Source: Paracidovorax valerianellae
GTDB taxonomy: Bacteria; Pseudomonadota; Gammaproteobacteria; Burkholderiales; Burkholderiaceae_C
Direction: 5' to 3'
DNA length: 64,000 nucleotides
Assembly: GCF_900102625.1 (NCBI RefSeq)
Contig: NZ_FMZC01000003.1
Span: 62,001 to 126,000, forward strand
The notes below the pieces were generated by a model that did not search any database, had not been told where the DNA came from, and saw nothing but the letters and a program-made list of their open reading frames with translations. Below, piece after piece: positions 54,026 to 63,503 of this stretch; the first letter of the stretch is position 1; the number at the start of each line of letters is the position of its first letter. Both the position numbers and the translations under genes were made by a program.

Positions 54026-55336
54026 ATGCAATTCAAGCATTTGGCAGCGGCTGCTGCCATTGCCGCGTCGTTCTGCGCCACGGCGCAGGCACAGACCGAG
54101 ATCCAGTGGTGGCATTCGATGACTGCGGTCAACGGCGAATGGGTAAACGACCTGGCCAAGCAGTTCAACGAAAGCCAGAAGGACTACAAGATCGTGCCGA
54201 CCTACAAGGGCACGTACGACGAATCCATGACGGCCTCCATCGCCGCCTTCCGCGCCGGCAACGCCCCGCACATCCTGCAGGTTTTCGAAGTGGGCACCGC
54301 CACGATGATGGCCAGCAAGGGCGCCATCGTGCCCGTGGGCAAGGTCATGCAGGACGCGGGCGCCCAGTTCGACCCAGCGGCCTACATCCCCGCCGTGGCC
54401 GGCTACTACACGGCCCCCAACGGCCAGATGCTGAGCTTCCCGTTCAACAGCTCCACGACCATCTTCTACTTCAACAAGGACGCCTTCAAGGCGGCCGGCC
54501 TGCCCACCGACAAGGCGCCGTCCACCTGGCCCGAAGTGGTCAACGCGGCGGCCAAGCTCAAGGCGTCGGGCCACAAGTGCCCGTTCACCACGGCCTGGCA
54601 GAACTGGACGCAGGTCGAAAGCTTCTCGGCCTGGCACAACGTGGAGTTCGCCAGCAAGTCCAACGGCCTGCAGGGCCTGGACGCGCGCCTGAAGGTGGAT
54701 TCGCCACTGCACGTGCGCCACATCGAGAACCTGGCCAACATGGCCAAGCAGGGCCTGTTCGTCTACAAGGGCCGCGGCAACGTGCCTGAAGCGAGCTTCG
54801 TGTCGGGCGAGTGCGCCATGATCAACACGTCCTCGGGCTTCTACGGCAACGTGGCCAAGAACGCCAAGTTCGCCTACGGCCTGGCACCCCTGCCCTACTA
54901 CCCCGATGTGCCGGGCGCTCCGCAGAACACCGTGATCGGCGGCGCGAGCCTGTGGGTCATGGCCGGCAAGAAGCCTGCCGAATACAAGGGCGTGGCGCAG
55001 TTCTTCCAGTTCATCTCGACGCCGGAAGTGCAGTCCGCCAGCCACAAGCGCACGGGCTACCTGCCCGTCACCAAGGCCGCTTACGAGCTGACCGAAAAGT
55101 CGGGCTTTTACCAGCAGAACCCCGGCACCGACGTGGCCGTGACGCAGATGATCCGCAAAGTCACCGACAAGAGCCGCGGCATCCGCCTGGGCAACTACGT
55201 GCAGATCCGCGCGATCGAGGACGAAGAGCTCGAACAGGTCTGGTCCGGCAAGAAGACCGCCAAGGAAGCGCTGGAGACGATCGTCAAGCGCGGCAACGAA
55301 CAGCTGGAGCGTTTCCAGAAGGCTAACAAGTCGTAA
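54026..55336 (+). CDS. ugpB: sn-Glycerol-3-phosphate-binding periplasmic protein
   Basis: 436 residues. Signal peptide MQFKHLAAAAAIAASFCATAQA, then a mature start TEIQWWHSMTAVNGEWVNDL and DESMTASIAAFRAGNAPHILQVFE typical of UgpB. It captures glycerol-3-phosphate and glycerophosphodiesters for the UgpAEC transporter. GAGGAG precedes the ATG. A strong terminator after the gene should make it the most abundant product of the operon. Confidence 0.95.
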   Translation: MQFKHLAAAAAIAASFCATAQAQTEIQWWHSMTAVNGEWVNDLAKQFNESQKDYKIVPTYKGTYDESMTASIAAFRAGNAPHILQVFEVGTATMMASKGAIVPVGKVMQDAGAQFDPAAYIPAVAGYYTAPNGQMLSFPFNSSTTIFYFNKDAFKAAGLPTDKAPSTWPEVVNAAAKLKASGHKCPFTTAWQNWTQVESFSAWHNVEFASKSNGLQGLDARLKVDSPLHVRHIENLANMAKQGLFVYKGRGNVPEASFVSGECAMINTSSGFYGNVAKNAKFAYGLAPLPYYPDVPGAPQNTVIGGASLWVMAGKKPAEYKGVAQFFQFISTPEVQSASHKRTGYLPVTKAAYELTEKSGFYQQNPGTDVAVTQMIRKVTDKSRGIRLGNYVQIRAIEDEELEQVWSGKKTAKEALETIVKRGNEQLERFQKANKS

Positions 55337-55366
55337 TCGTTTTAAACTGAACGTTTCGCCAACCGT

Positions 55367-55397
55367 AAAAAGCAGATGGGTCATCCATCTGCTTTTT
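55367..55397 (+). terminator. Strong intercistronic terminator between ugpB and ugpA
   Basis: AAAAAGCAGATGG (55367-55379) pairs with CCATCTGCTTTTT (55385-55397): 13 perfect pairs, loop 5 nt, T-run as part of the stem. It works in both directions in principle. It lies 31 bp after the ugpB stop and about 40 bp before the ugpA start, so part of the transcription should stop here. Confidence 0.9.
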
Positions 55398-55435
55398 GCT
55401 TTGGGAAGCGCCTATTTCTCTCAACCTTCCGCTCC

Positions 55436-56317
55436 ATGGAAAAACGCGTCCGATTCAAATCTGCATGGCTGCCCTGGGTGCTTATTGCACCGCAGATGGC
55501 CATCATCCTGGTCTTCTTTTTCTGGCCGGCCAGCCAGGCGCTGGTGCAATCCATGCAGTTGCAGGACGCCTTCGGCACCTCCACCGAATGGGTGGGCCTG
55601 GAGAACTTCAAGCAGCTCTTCAACGACGGCAGCTATGTCGAGTCGTTCAAGACCACCGCGATGTTCTCCGTGCTGGTGGCGGGCATCGGCATCACGCTGT
55701 CGCTGATGCTGGCGGTCTTCGCCGACCGGGTGGTGAAAGCCGCCATGTTCTACAAGACCATGCTGATCCTGCCCTACGCCGTGGCGCCCGCCGTGGCCGC
55801 CGTGCTGTGGGTCTTCATGTTCTCGCCGTCGCTGGGCGTGGTCGCCTATGGCCTTGAAAAAGTCGGCGTGCACTGGAACCACCTGCTCGATTCAGGCCAG
55901 GCCATGACGCTGATCGTGATGGCCTCGGTGTGGAAACAGATCTCCTACAACTTCCTGTTCTTCCTGGCCGGGCTGCAGTCGATTCCGAAGTCGCTCATCG
56001 AAGCCGCGGCCATTGACGGTGCCGGCCCGTGGCGGCGCTTCTGGACGGTGCAGTTCCCGCTGCTGTCGCCCACCACCTTCTTCCTGCTGGTGATCAACGT
56101 GGTGTACGCGTTCTTCGACACTTTCGCCATCGTCGATGCGGCCACGCAGGGCGGCCCCGGCAAGGACACGGCGATCCTCGTTTACAAGGTCTATTACGAC
56201 GGCTTCAAGGCCATGGACCTGGGCGGCTCGGCCGCGCAGTCGGTGGTGCTGATGCTGATCGTCGTCGCGCTCACGGTGGTGCAGTTCCGCTACGTCGAGA
56301 AGAAAGTCCAATACTGA
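55436..56317 (+). CDS. ugpA: Glycerol-3-phosphate ABC permease UgpA
   Basis: 293 residues, six membrane helices. The cytoplasmic EAA loop reads EAAAIDGAGPWRRFWTVQFPLLSP (shown in part), docking to the ATPase. Pairs with UgpE. Start at 55436 with no clear Shine-Dalgarno. Confidence 0.94.
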   Translation: MEKRVRFKSAWLPWVLIAPQMAIILVFFFWPASQALVQSMQLQDAFGTSTEWVGLENFKQLFNDGSYVESFKTTAMFSVLVAGIGITLSLMLAVFADRVVKAAMFYKTMLILPYAVAPAVAAVLWVFMFSPSLGVVAYGLEKVGVHWNHLLDSGQAMTLIVMASVWKQISYNFLFFLAGLQSIPKSLIEAAAIDGAGPWRRFWTVQFPLLSPTTFFLLVINVVYAFFDTFAIVDAATQGGPGKDTAILVYKVYYDGFKAMDLGGSAAQSVVLMLIVVALTVVQFRYVEKKVQY

Positions 56318-56341
56318 TGATGCCGTCCGGAGCACCCCACC

Positions 56342-57193
56342 ATGGTTGAACGCAGCCCCACCCTCGGCATCCTCGCGCATGCCATCATGATTCTCGGCGT
56401 CGTGATCGTCGCCTTTCCGCTCTACCTGGCCTTCGTGGCCTCCACGCACACCGCGCAGGAAATCGTGCAGGCGCCCATGCCGCTGCTGCCCGGCACACAC
56501 ATGTGGGACACCTACAAGGCCGCGCTGTTCGGCCGCGACGCGGGTGCGGGCTCCACGGCCCCGGTCGCCCGCATGATGTGGGTCAGCCTGGTGTCGGCGC
56601 TGGTCATCACGTTCGGCAAGATCGCGATCTCGCTGCTGTCGGCATTCGCCATCGTGTACTTCCGCTTTCCCTTCAAGGGCCTGTGCTTCTGGCTGATTTT
56701 CATCACGCTGATGCTGCCGGTGGAAGTGCGCATCGGCCCCACCTACCAGGTGGTGTCCGACCTCGGCATGCTCAACAGCTACGCCGGCCTGACCGTGCCA
56801 CTGATCGCTTCGGCGACGGCCACGTTCCTGTTCCGCCAGTTCTTCCTGACGGTGCCGGACGAGCTGGTCGAGGCCGCGCGCATGGACGGCGCCGGTCCCA
56901 TGCGGTTCTTCAAGGACGTGCTGATTCCGCTATCGAAGACGTCGATCGCCGCCCTGTTCGTGATCCAGTTCATCTACGGCTGGAACCAGTACCTGTGGCC
57001 ACTGCTCGCGACCACCAGCGAAGACATGTACCCCGTGGTGATCGGCATCAAACGCATGATCGCCGGCGGCGACGGGCAGAACGAATGGAACATCGTCATG
57101 GCGACGGCCATCCTCGCCATGCTGCCGCCCGCCGTGGTCGTCATGCTCATGCAAAAGTGGTTCGTCAAGGGCCTCGTGGACACCGAGAAATAA
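56342..57193 (+). CDS. ugpE: Glycerol-3-phosphate ABC permease UgpE
   Basis: 283 residues, six membrane helices, EAA loop [18 protein letters not shown]. 24 bp after ugpA, with GGAG before its ATG. The end reads [10 protein letters not shown], similar to the E. coli protein. Confidence 0.94.
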   Translation: MVERSPTLGILAHAIMILGVVIVAFPLYLAFVASTHTAQEIVQAPMPLLPGTHMWDTYKAALFGRDAGAGSTAPVARMMWVSLVSALVITFGKIAISLLSAFAIVYFRFPFKGLCFWLIFITLMLPVEVRIGPTYQVVSDLGMLNSYAGLTVPLIASATATFLFRQFFLTVPDELVEAARMDGAGPMRFFKDVLIPLSKTSIAALFVIQFIYGWNQYLWPLLATTSEDMYPVVIGIKRMIAGGDGQNEWNIVMATAILAMLPPAVVVMLMQKWFVKGLVDTEK

Positions 57194-57237
57194 CGATCAA
57201 CGATCACCGATCGATCTGACAAGCATCCCAAAAAGAT

Positions 57238-58242
<1,005 letters not shown>

Positions 58243-58243
58243 C

Positions 58244-58618
58244 GTGACGCGCGCCGCGAGCGACACCGCACCCGCAGCGGGGCCCGTGCTGGCGACGGTG
58301 CCGGTGCTGGCGTCGCTCGACCTGGACGAAAGCGCGGCGTTCTACGCCGACCGCCTGGGCTTCGCGCCCCGGCTGCGCACCGAGGACTACCTCATCGTCG
58401 AGCGCGACGGCTGCGAACTGCATTTCTGGCGCTGCACCGAGCGTCACATCGCCGAGAACACCTCCTGCTACGTGCGCGGCGACACCCGCGCGCTGCATGC
58501 CGACTTCGCCGCACGCGGGCTCGTGCTCGATCCCCCGCGCGAGCAGCCCTGGGGCATGCGCGAGCTGTATGTGATCGACCCGCACGGCAACCTGCTCAAG
58601 TTCGGAGAGAGCACATGA
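58244..58618 (+). CDS. Glyoxalase/VOC-family protein in the ugp operon
   Basis: 124 residues with a GTG initiator one base after the ugpC stop. VOC fold: VLASLDLDESAAFYADRLGF, DYLIVERDGCELHFW, and ELYVIDPHGNLLKFGE, with His and Glu as likely metal ligands. Length and lack of other domains match bleomycin-resistance-like proteins. Its role beside glycerol-3-phosphate uptake is not known; methylglyoxal or a phosphate ester are guesses. Confidence 0.78.
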   Translation: MTRAASDTAPAAGPVLATVPVLASLDLDESAAFYADRLGFAPRLRTEDYLIVERDGCELHFWRCTERHIAENTSCYVRGDTRALHADFAARGLVLDPPREQPWGMRELYVIDPHGNLLKFGEST

Positions 58619-58738
58619 CGCTCCCCGCATCGCCTTCGGCGCCTTCTGGCGCGGCCTGCTTTGCGGCCACCAGACGGGAGACAGGCCGTGTGCCGGTCTC
58701 GAACGCCGCGACAGCGTTCCCACCCATCGCTCACTGAC

Positions 58739-59578
58739 ATGACTGCCCCTCTCGCTGCTCCTGCCGTTTCCGGTATTTCCGCCGTGTCTGCCGTGTCTGC
58801 CGTGTCTGCCGTGTCTGCCGTGTCTGCATCTTCTGCATTCGCCGCCGACTGGCCCTATCCCCGCTGGATCGCCCACCGCGGCGCCGGCAAGCTGGCGCCC
58901 GAGAACACGCTGGCCGCCTTCCGCCTGGGCGCGCACCACGGCTACCGCATGTTCGAATGCGACGCCAAACTCAGCGCCGACGGCGTGCCCTTCCTGCTGC
59001 ACGACGCCACGCTGAATCGCACCACCAGCGGCACCGGCACGGCCGGCGACCTGGCCTGGAGCGACCTGTCGCGCCTGGACGCCGGCGCCTGGCACTCGCG
59101 CGCCCACGCGGGCGAGCCGCTGCCCACACTGGACAGCGTGGCCCGCTTCTGCCGGGCCAACGGCCACCTGCTGAACATCGAGATCAAGCCCACGCCCGGC
59201 ACCGAGGAAGAAACCGGCCGCGTCGTGGCCTCGCACGCGTCCCGCCTGTGGGCGGATGCCACCGTGCCGCCCCTGCTCACGTCCTTCCAGGTGCGCGCCC
59301 TGTCCGGCGCGCGCGACGCGGCGCCGCTGCTGCCGCGCGGTCTGCTGCTGGACACGCTCACCCCCGGCTGGCTCGACACCGCGCAGCAGCTCGGCTGCGT
59401 GGCCGTGGTCTGCAATCACGCCCTTTGGACGGCCGAGACGGTGGCCCAGGTGCACGGCGCCGGCCTGCGTGCGCTGAGCTACACGGTGAACGACGAATGG
59501 GCCGCGCAGCGCCTGATCGAGCTGGGCACCGACGGCATCATCACCGACCGGGTGGACCTGTTCAGCCCCGCGCAGTGA
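58739..59578 (+). CDS. ugpQ: Glycerophosphodiester phosphodiesterase
   Basis: 279 residues. The catalytic GDPD motif AHRGAGKLAPENTLAAF, the acidic FECDAKLSADGVP, LLHDATLNRTT and NIEIKP are present, closely like E. coli UgpQ, which hydrolyses glycerophosphodiesters to glycerol-3-phosphate and alcohol. The conserved part begins at WPYPRWIAHRG, so about 38 low-complexity residues precede it; these come from five in-frame 9-bp repeats. An internal GTG within the repeat could be the real start, but ATG at 58739 is taken. Overlaps the mscS start by 4 nt. Confidence 0.93.
   Translation: MTAPLAAPAVSGISAVSAVSAVSAVSAVSASSAFAADWPYPRWIAHRGAGKLAPENTLAAFRLGAHHGYRMFECDAKLSADGVPFLLHDATLNRTTSGTGTAGDLAWSDLSRLDAGAWHSRAHAGEPLPTLDSVARFCRANGHLLNIEIKPTPGTEEETGRVVASHASRLWADATVPPLLTSFQVRALSGARDAAPLLPRGLLLDTLTPGWLDTAQQLGCVAVVCNHALWTAETVAQVHGAGLRALSYTVNDEWAAQRLIELGTDGIITDRVDLFSPAQ
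58781..58825. repeat. Five tandem 9-bp repeats in the 5' end of ugpQ
   Basis: GCCGTGTCT occurs five times in a row, encoding Ala-Val-Ser repeats in ugpQ. Each unit carries an in-frame GTG. Copy number changes keep the frame. Confidence 0.8.
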
Positions 59579-62160
59579 TACGCTTTCGGGTCCTCGTCAG
59601 CACGGACCCGCCCTTGCCTCCTTCCTTTTCACGCATCCCGCCCGGCCTGCGCGCCTGGCTCTCCGGTCTGGTGCTGCTGGCCTGCCTGCTCATGGGCCTG
59701 GCCGCAGTCCACCCCGCCTCGGCCCAGGACCGCGCCGGGGCGAATGCTCCCGCTTCCTCCGCCAGTGCCACCGCGTCCGCCCCGCGGGCCGGCGACCCGG
59801 TGCCGCGCTCGGTGGACGACCTGCGCAAGCAGCTCGACGCCGTTCCGAAGAAGCTCGATCCCGACGACGACGGCCGCAAGCGGGTCAACGAGGTCTATGC
59901 CATTGGCACCGCGGCCGAGCAACTCGTCGCGCAGCGCACCGAAGAGCTGGCCGACCTCGACACCCGCCTGGCCGGACTCGGCCCCTCGCCCGAAAAAGGC
60001 GCCCCCGCCGATGCCCCCGACGTGGCGCAGCAGCGGGCCGCGCTCGCCAAGCAGCGGGCCATCGTGGATGCCGACCTCAAGCTCGCGCGGCTCATCGTGG
60101 TCGATTCCGACCAGCGCAGCGCCGACCTCGTGCGCCAGCGCCGCCAGCAGTTCAAGGACGCGCTGACCGCCCGCATCGACTCCCCGCTCGGCCCCACCTA
60201 CTGGCGCGCCCTGCGCAACGCCTGGCCTTCGGACACCGCCCGCCTGTCGATGCTGGCGATCGAAGCGCGCCAGGCCCTGGAACGGGCGATGGAGCCCGCA
60301 CGGCGCGCCACCTTCCTCGGCAGCCTGGCCGGCGCGCTGCTGCTGGCCGTGCTGGGCAACTGGGTGGCCAAGCGCGTGCTGGTGCGCGTGGCGCCGACGC
60401 GGCTGCCATCGGGGCGCCTGCGGCGCTCCCTGCTGGCCGCGGTGTCGGTCGTGGTGCACGTGCTGCTCATCGGTCTGGCGGCGCAGTTGGCGCTGAGCGG
60501 CGTCGATGTGGGCGACAACCTGGGCGAGCGGCTGCACGGCCTGGGCAGCACCGCCGTTCGGCTGGCGATCTTTTCCTCGTTCGCCATCGGCCTGGGGCAT
60601 GCGCTGCTGTCGCGCCGGCGCAGTTCGTGGCGGCTGCCTTCGCTGTCCGACGACCTGGCGCGGCGCCTGAGCCCCTATCCCTGGTGGATCGCCATCGTGG
60701 CCTCCACCAGCGGGCTCGTCACCGAGATCAACACCGCCGTGGGCGCGAGCCTCGCGGCCGAGGTGACCACGCAGGCCGTCACGGCGCTGCTCGTCGCGCT
60801 CATCGCCATCGCCTGTCTGCGGCACCTGCATTCGCCGCCCGTCGCCAACAAGGACGAACATGCCAGCGGCGACAAGGGCGCCGCGGCAGACAGCGCCCCC
60901 GCCGCCACGCCCCGGCCGCTGTGGGTGGGCCTGCTCGTGGCCTGCGCGGGCTTTGCCTCGGTGGCCACGCTGGTGCTGGTCGCGCTGGGCTTCGTGGCCC
61001 TGGCCAGCACGCTCGCGCGCCAGATGGTGTGGAGCGCGATCGTCTTCGCCACCGCCTACCTGCTCTACCAGTTGGCGGACGACGTGTGCGAAGCCGTGCT
61101 GTCGTCCAAGGGCAGCTTCGGCCGCCGCCTGCACTCGGGCATGGGCATCGACGCGAGCCTGCTCGACCAGGCCGCCGTGCTGGGCTCGGGCGTGCTGCGC
61201 GTGGTGCTGTTCTTCTACATGGTGATCGGCCTGATGGCGCCGTTCGGCACCGGGCCGGACGAAGTCTTCCGCCGCGGCAGCAGCCTCAACAACGGCCTGC
61301 AGGTGGGCAACTTCGCCTTCGCGCCCCAGGCCCTGCTGACCGCGCTGGCCGTGATCGCTGCGGGGTTCGTCGGCATTCGCGTGCTCAAGCGCTGGCTGAG
61401 CGACCGCTACTTTCCCAACACGACCCTGGAGCCCGGCATGCGCAGCTCCATCGTCTCGCTGCTCGGCTACGTGGGCGCGGTGCTGGTGGTGGCGGCCGCG
61501 CTGGCGGCCCTGGGCATCAGCGTGGAGCGCATCGCCTGGGTGGCCAGCGCGCTGTCGGTGGGGATCGGCTTTGGGCTGCAGGCCATCGTGCAGAACTTCA
61601 TCTCGGGCCTGATCCTGCTGGCCGAGCGCCCTGTGAAGGTCGGCGACTGGGTGGTGCTGGGCGACACCGAGGGCGACGTGCGCCGCGTGAACGTGCGCGC
61701 CACCGAAATCCAGCTGGGCGACCGGTCCACGGTGATCGTGCCCAATTCGGAGTTCATCACCAAGACCGTGCGTAACATGACGCTGACCGGCGCGCCGGGC
61801 CGCGTGCTGCTGCGCCTGCCGGCCCCGCTCGATACCGACGCGCAGCGCATGCGCGAGGTGATCCTGCAGGCCTTCCACGCGCACGAAGGGATCATGGAAG
61901 ACCCCGAACCCATCGTGCAGCTGGAGGGCATCCTGAACGGCACGCTTACCTTCCTGGCGATCGGCTACGTGAGCAATCCGCGCAACGCGGGCGGCGTCAA
62001 GAGCGACCTGCTGTTCACCATCCTCGACAACCTGCGCGGCGCGGGCCTGGCGCTGTCGCCGCCAGCGACTACCTCGCTGGCTCACCCCACGCTGGCGTCG
62101 CCCACCGTGGCGGTGCCGCAGCCCCAGGGCAGCAACGGCCCGGCCACCACGGTGGTCTGA
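59575..62160 (+). CDS. MscS-family mechanosensitive channel with DUF3772 extension
   Basis: 861 residues from a GTG overlapping the ugpQ stop (GTGA). A signal-like hydrophobic segment (residues 22-52) leads to a helical periplasmic part of DUF3772 type (about 70-250, with VDDLRKQLDAVPKKLD), then at least eight membrane helices and the MscS pore/beta domain: GIGFGLQAIVQNFISGLILL (about 665-685), PVKVGDWVVLGD, VIVPNSEF. A large MscS/MscK-like channel that opens on membrane stretch. Its coupling to ugpQ is unusual. Confidence 0.88.
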   Translation: MIRFRVLVSTDPPLPPSFSRIPPGLRAWLSGLVLLACLLMGLAAVHPASAQDRAGANAPASSASATASAPRAGDPVPRSVDDLRKQLDAVPKKLDPDDDGRKRVNEVYAIGTAAEQLVAQRTEELADLDTRLAGLGPSPEKGAPADAPDVAQQRAALAKQRAIVDADLKLARLIVVDSDQRSADLVRQRRQQFKDALTARIDSPLGPTYWRALRNAWPSDTARLSMLAIEARQALERAMEPARRATFLGSLAGALLLAVLGNWVAKRVLVRVAPTRLPSGRLRRSLLAAVSVVVHVLLIGLAAQLALSGVDVGDNLGERLHGLGSTAVRLAIFSSFAIGLGHALLSRRRSSWRLPSLSDDLARRLSPYPWWIAIVASTSGLVTEINTAVGASLAAEVTTQAVTALLVALIAIACLRHLHSPPVANKDEHASGDKGAAADSAPAATPRPLWVGLLVACAGFASVATLVLVALGFVALASTLARQMVWSAIVFATAYLLYQLADDVCEAVLSSKGSFGRRLHSGMGIDASLLDQAAVLGSGVLRVVLFFYMVIGLMAPFGTGPDEVFRRGSSLNNGLQVGNFAFAPQALLTALAVIAAGFVGIRVLKRWLSDRYFPNTTLEPGMRSSIVSLLGYVGAVLVVAAALAALGISVERIAWVASALSVGIGFGLQAIVQNFISGLILLAERPVKVGDWVVLGDTEGDVRRVNVRATEIQLGDRSTVIVPNSEFITKTVRNMTLTGAPGRVLLRLPAPLDTDAQRMREVILQAFHAHEGIMEDPEPIVQLEGILNGTLTFLAIGYVSNPRNAGGVKSDLLFTILDNLRGAGLALSPPATTSLAHPTLASPTVAVPQPQGSNGPATTVV

Positions 62161-62210
62161 CCCGCCAGCGCGGCCAGCGCACCGTGGCCGGCTGAGCCGG
62201 CAAGCAGAAT

Positions 62211-62272
62211 GCTATTAATTCAATAGCACACTGCCCTAGGTAATCATGCGCTGGAGGCCGATTTGACTTGAA
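62211..62272. repeat. Dispersed palindromic repeat, copy F
   Basis: GCTATTAATTCAATAGC at 62211-62227, then a CCTAGG palindrome region and the tail ATGCGCTGGAGGCC followed by GATTTGACTTGA. It lies between converging genes, 50 bp after the mscS stop and 10 bp after the end of the Bug-type gene. Confidence 0.75.
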
Positions 62273-62281
62273 GCCTTTCCA

Positions 62282-63247
62282 TCAGTCCAGCTTGGCACCG
62301 GACTGCTTGACCGCGATGGCCCAGCGCGGCATTTCGCCCGCCAGGAACGCCGCGAACGCGTCCGCGCCCAGGTACGCCGGATCGGCCCCCTGCGACACCA
62401 TGCGGTCGCGCACCTCGGGCGACTGCAGCACCTGGCCGAAGGCATCGCTCAGCTTGGCGACCACGTCCTTGGGCGTGCCGGCCGGCGCCAGAAAGCCGTA
62501 GAAGCCCACCACCTCGAAGCCTTTGAGCCCGCTCTCGATGGCCGTGGGCACGTCCGGCATGGCCGGGTTGCGCTGCCGGCTGGTGACGGCCAGGGCGCGC
62601 ACCTTGCCCTGCTTGTGGTACGCGGCCGCCTGCGGAATGCTTTCGGCCATGAACTGCACCTGGCCCGCCATCAGGTCGGTGAAGGCCGGGGCGCTGCCGC
62701 GGTAGGGAATGTGCACCATGAAAAGGCCGGTGGCCGTCTTGAACATCTCGGGCACCAGGTGGCTGATGCCGCCATTGCCCGCCGAGCCGAAATTGACCTG
62801 GCCGGGCTTGCCGCGCGCGTACTGGATGAATTCGGGCAGCGTCTGCACCGGCAGCTTCGGGTTGACCAGCAGCGCCAGCGGCTGCATGGCGGTGCGCGCG
62901 ATGGGCGTGAAATCCTTGAGCGTCTGGTACGGCAGCCGGCTGTACAGCGCGGGGTTGATCACCATCACGCCGGTGTTGGCGAGCATCAGCGTGTGGCCGT
63001 CCGGCGCCGCCTTCATCACGTCCTGCGCGCCGACCGTGCCGCCCGCGCCGGACTTGTAGTCCACCAGCACCGGCTGGCCCAGCACGGCCTGCAGCTTGTC
63101 GGTCAGCAGGCGCGCATGCTGGTCGAGCGGACCGCCTGCAGGAAACCCCACGACGATGCGGATGGGCTTGGAAGGAAAGCCCTGGGCCACGGTGGCCGCG
63201 GACAGACAGGCCAGGGCGGCGGCGGCAAGACAGTTGCGCAGGCGCAT
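62282..63247 (-). CDS. Bug-family tripartite tricarboxylate transporter substrate-binding protein
   Basis: 321 residues. Signal peptide (about 1-22, MRLRNCLAAAALACLSAATVAQ), then FPSKPIRIVVGFPAGGPLDQHARLL, quoted in part, and motifs GQPVLVDYKSGAGGTVG, GHTLML, VNFGSAGNGG, HIPYRGSAPA, which are all typical of Bug/TctC proteins; they capture carboxylates or other solutes. No membrane partner genes are near, a common situation in this order. Family firm, ligand unknown. Confidence 0.92.
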   Translation of the reverse strand: MRLRNCLAAAALACLSAATVAQGFPSKPIRIVVGFPAGGPLDQHARLLTDKLQAVLGQPVLVDYKSGAGGTVGAQDVMKAAPDGHTLMLANTGVMVINPALYSRLPYQTLKDFTPIARTAMQPLALLVNPKLPVQTLPEFIQYARGKPGQVNFGSAGNGGISHLVPEMFKTATGLFMVHIPYRGSAPAFTDLMAGQVQFMAESIPQAAAYHKQGKVRALAVTSRQRNPAMPDVPTAIESGLKGFEVVGFYGFLAPAGTPKDVVAKLSDAFGQVLQSPEVRDRMVSQGADPAYLGADAFAAFLAGEMPRWAIAVKQSGAKLD

Positions 63248-63503
63248 TCGAACGTCTCCTTTTATTTTTGCGAAGGCCGCAGCTTAGAACCAGCACAGCT
63301 CGCTGGGCAGGGGTGTTACCCGCAAAAAGCCCGGCGCTGGAAAGGGCCGTGGCGGCCTGCCCACTCAAGCACGGCGCACTGCCACGGGCGGTGGTCAGGC
63401 GGTGGACAAGCGGTGGACAGGCGGCGCTCAAGCGGCGCTTGGCCCCGGCCTGTCCGGCTCGGTGAAAATACCCGCTGTTCGCAGCGACCGAAGGCACCCC
63501 ACC
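63248..63503. other. Gap between the Bug-type gene and the LysE-type gene
   Basis: 256 bp with promoters expected on both sides. There is a run of short imperfect repeats of GGCGGTGGACA-type at about 63400-63430. No gene or clear palindrome. Confidence 0.4.

Noticed and set aside
58781-58825. Tandem repeats as a CRISPR array
   Set aside because: 9-bp units without spacers, inside a coding frame.
62187-62201. GCCGGC-TGA-GCCGGC as a terminator of the mscS gene
   Set aside because: No T-run and the block is itself palindromic, so pairing is ambiguous; the repeat F next to it is the better candidate.
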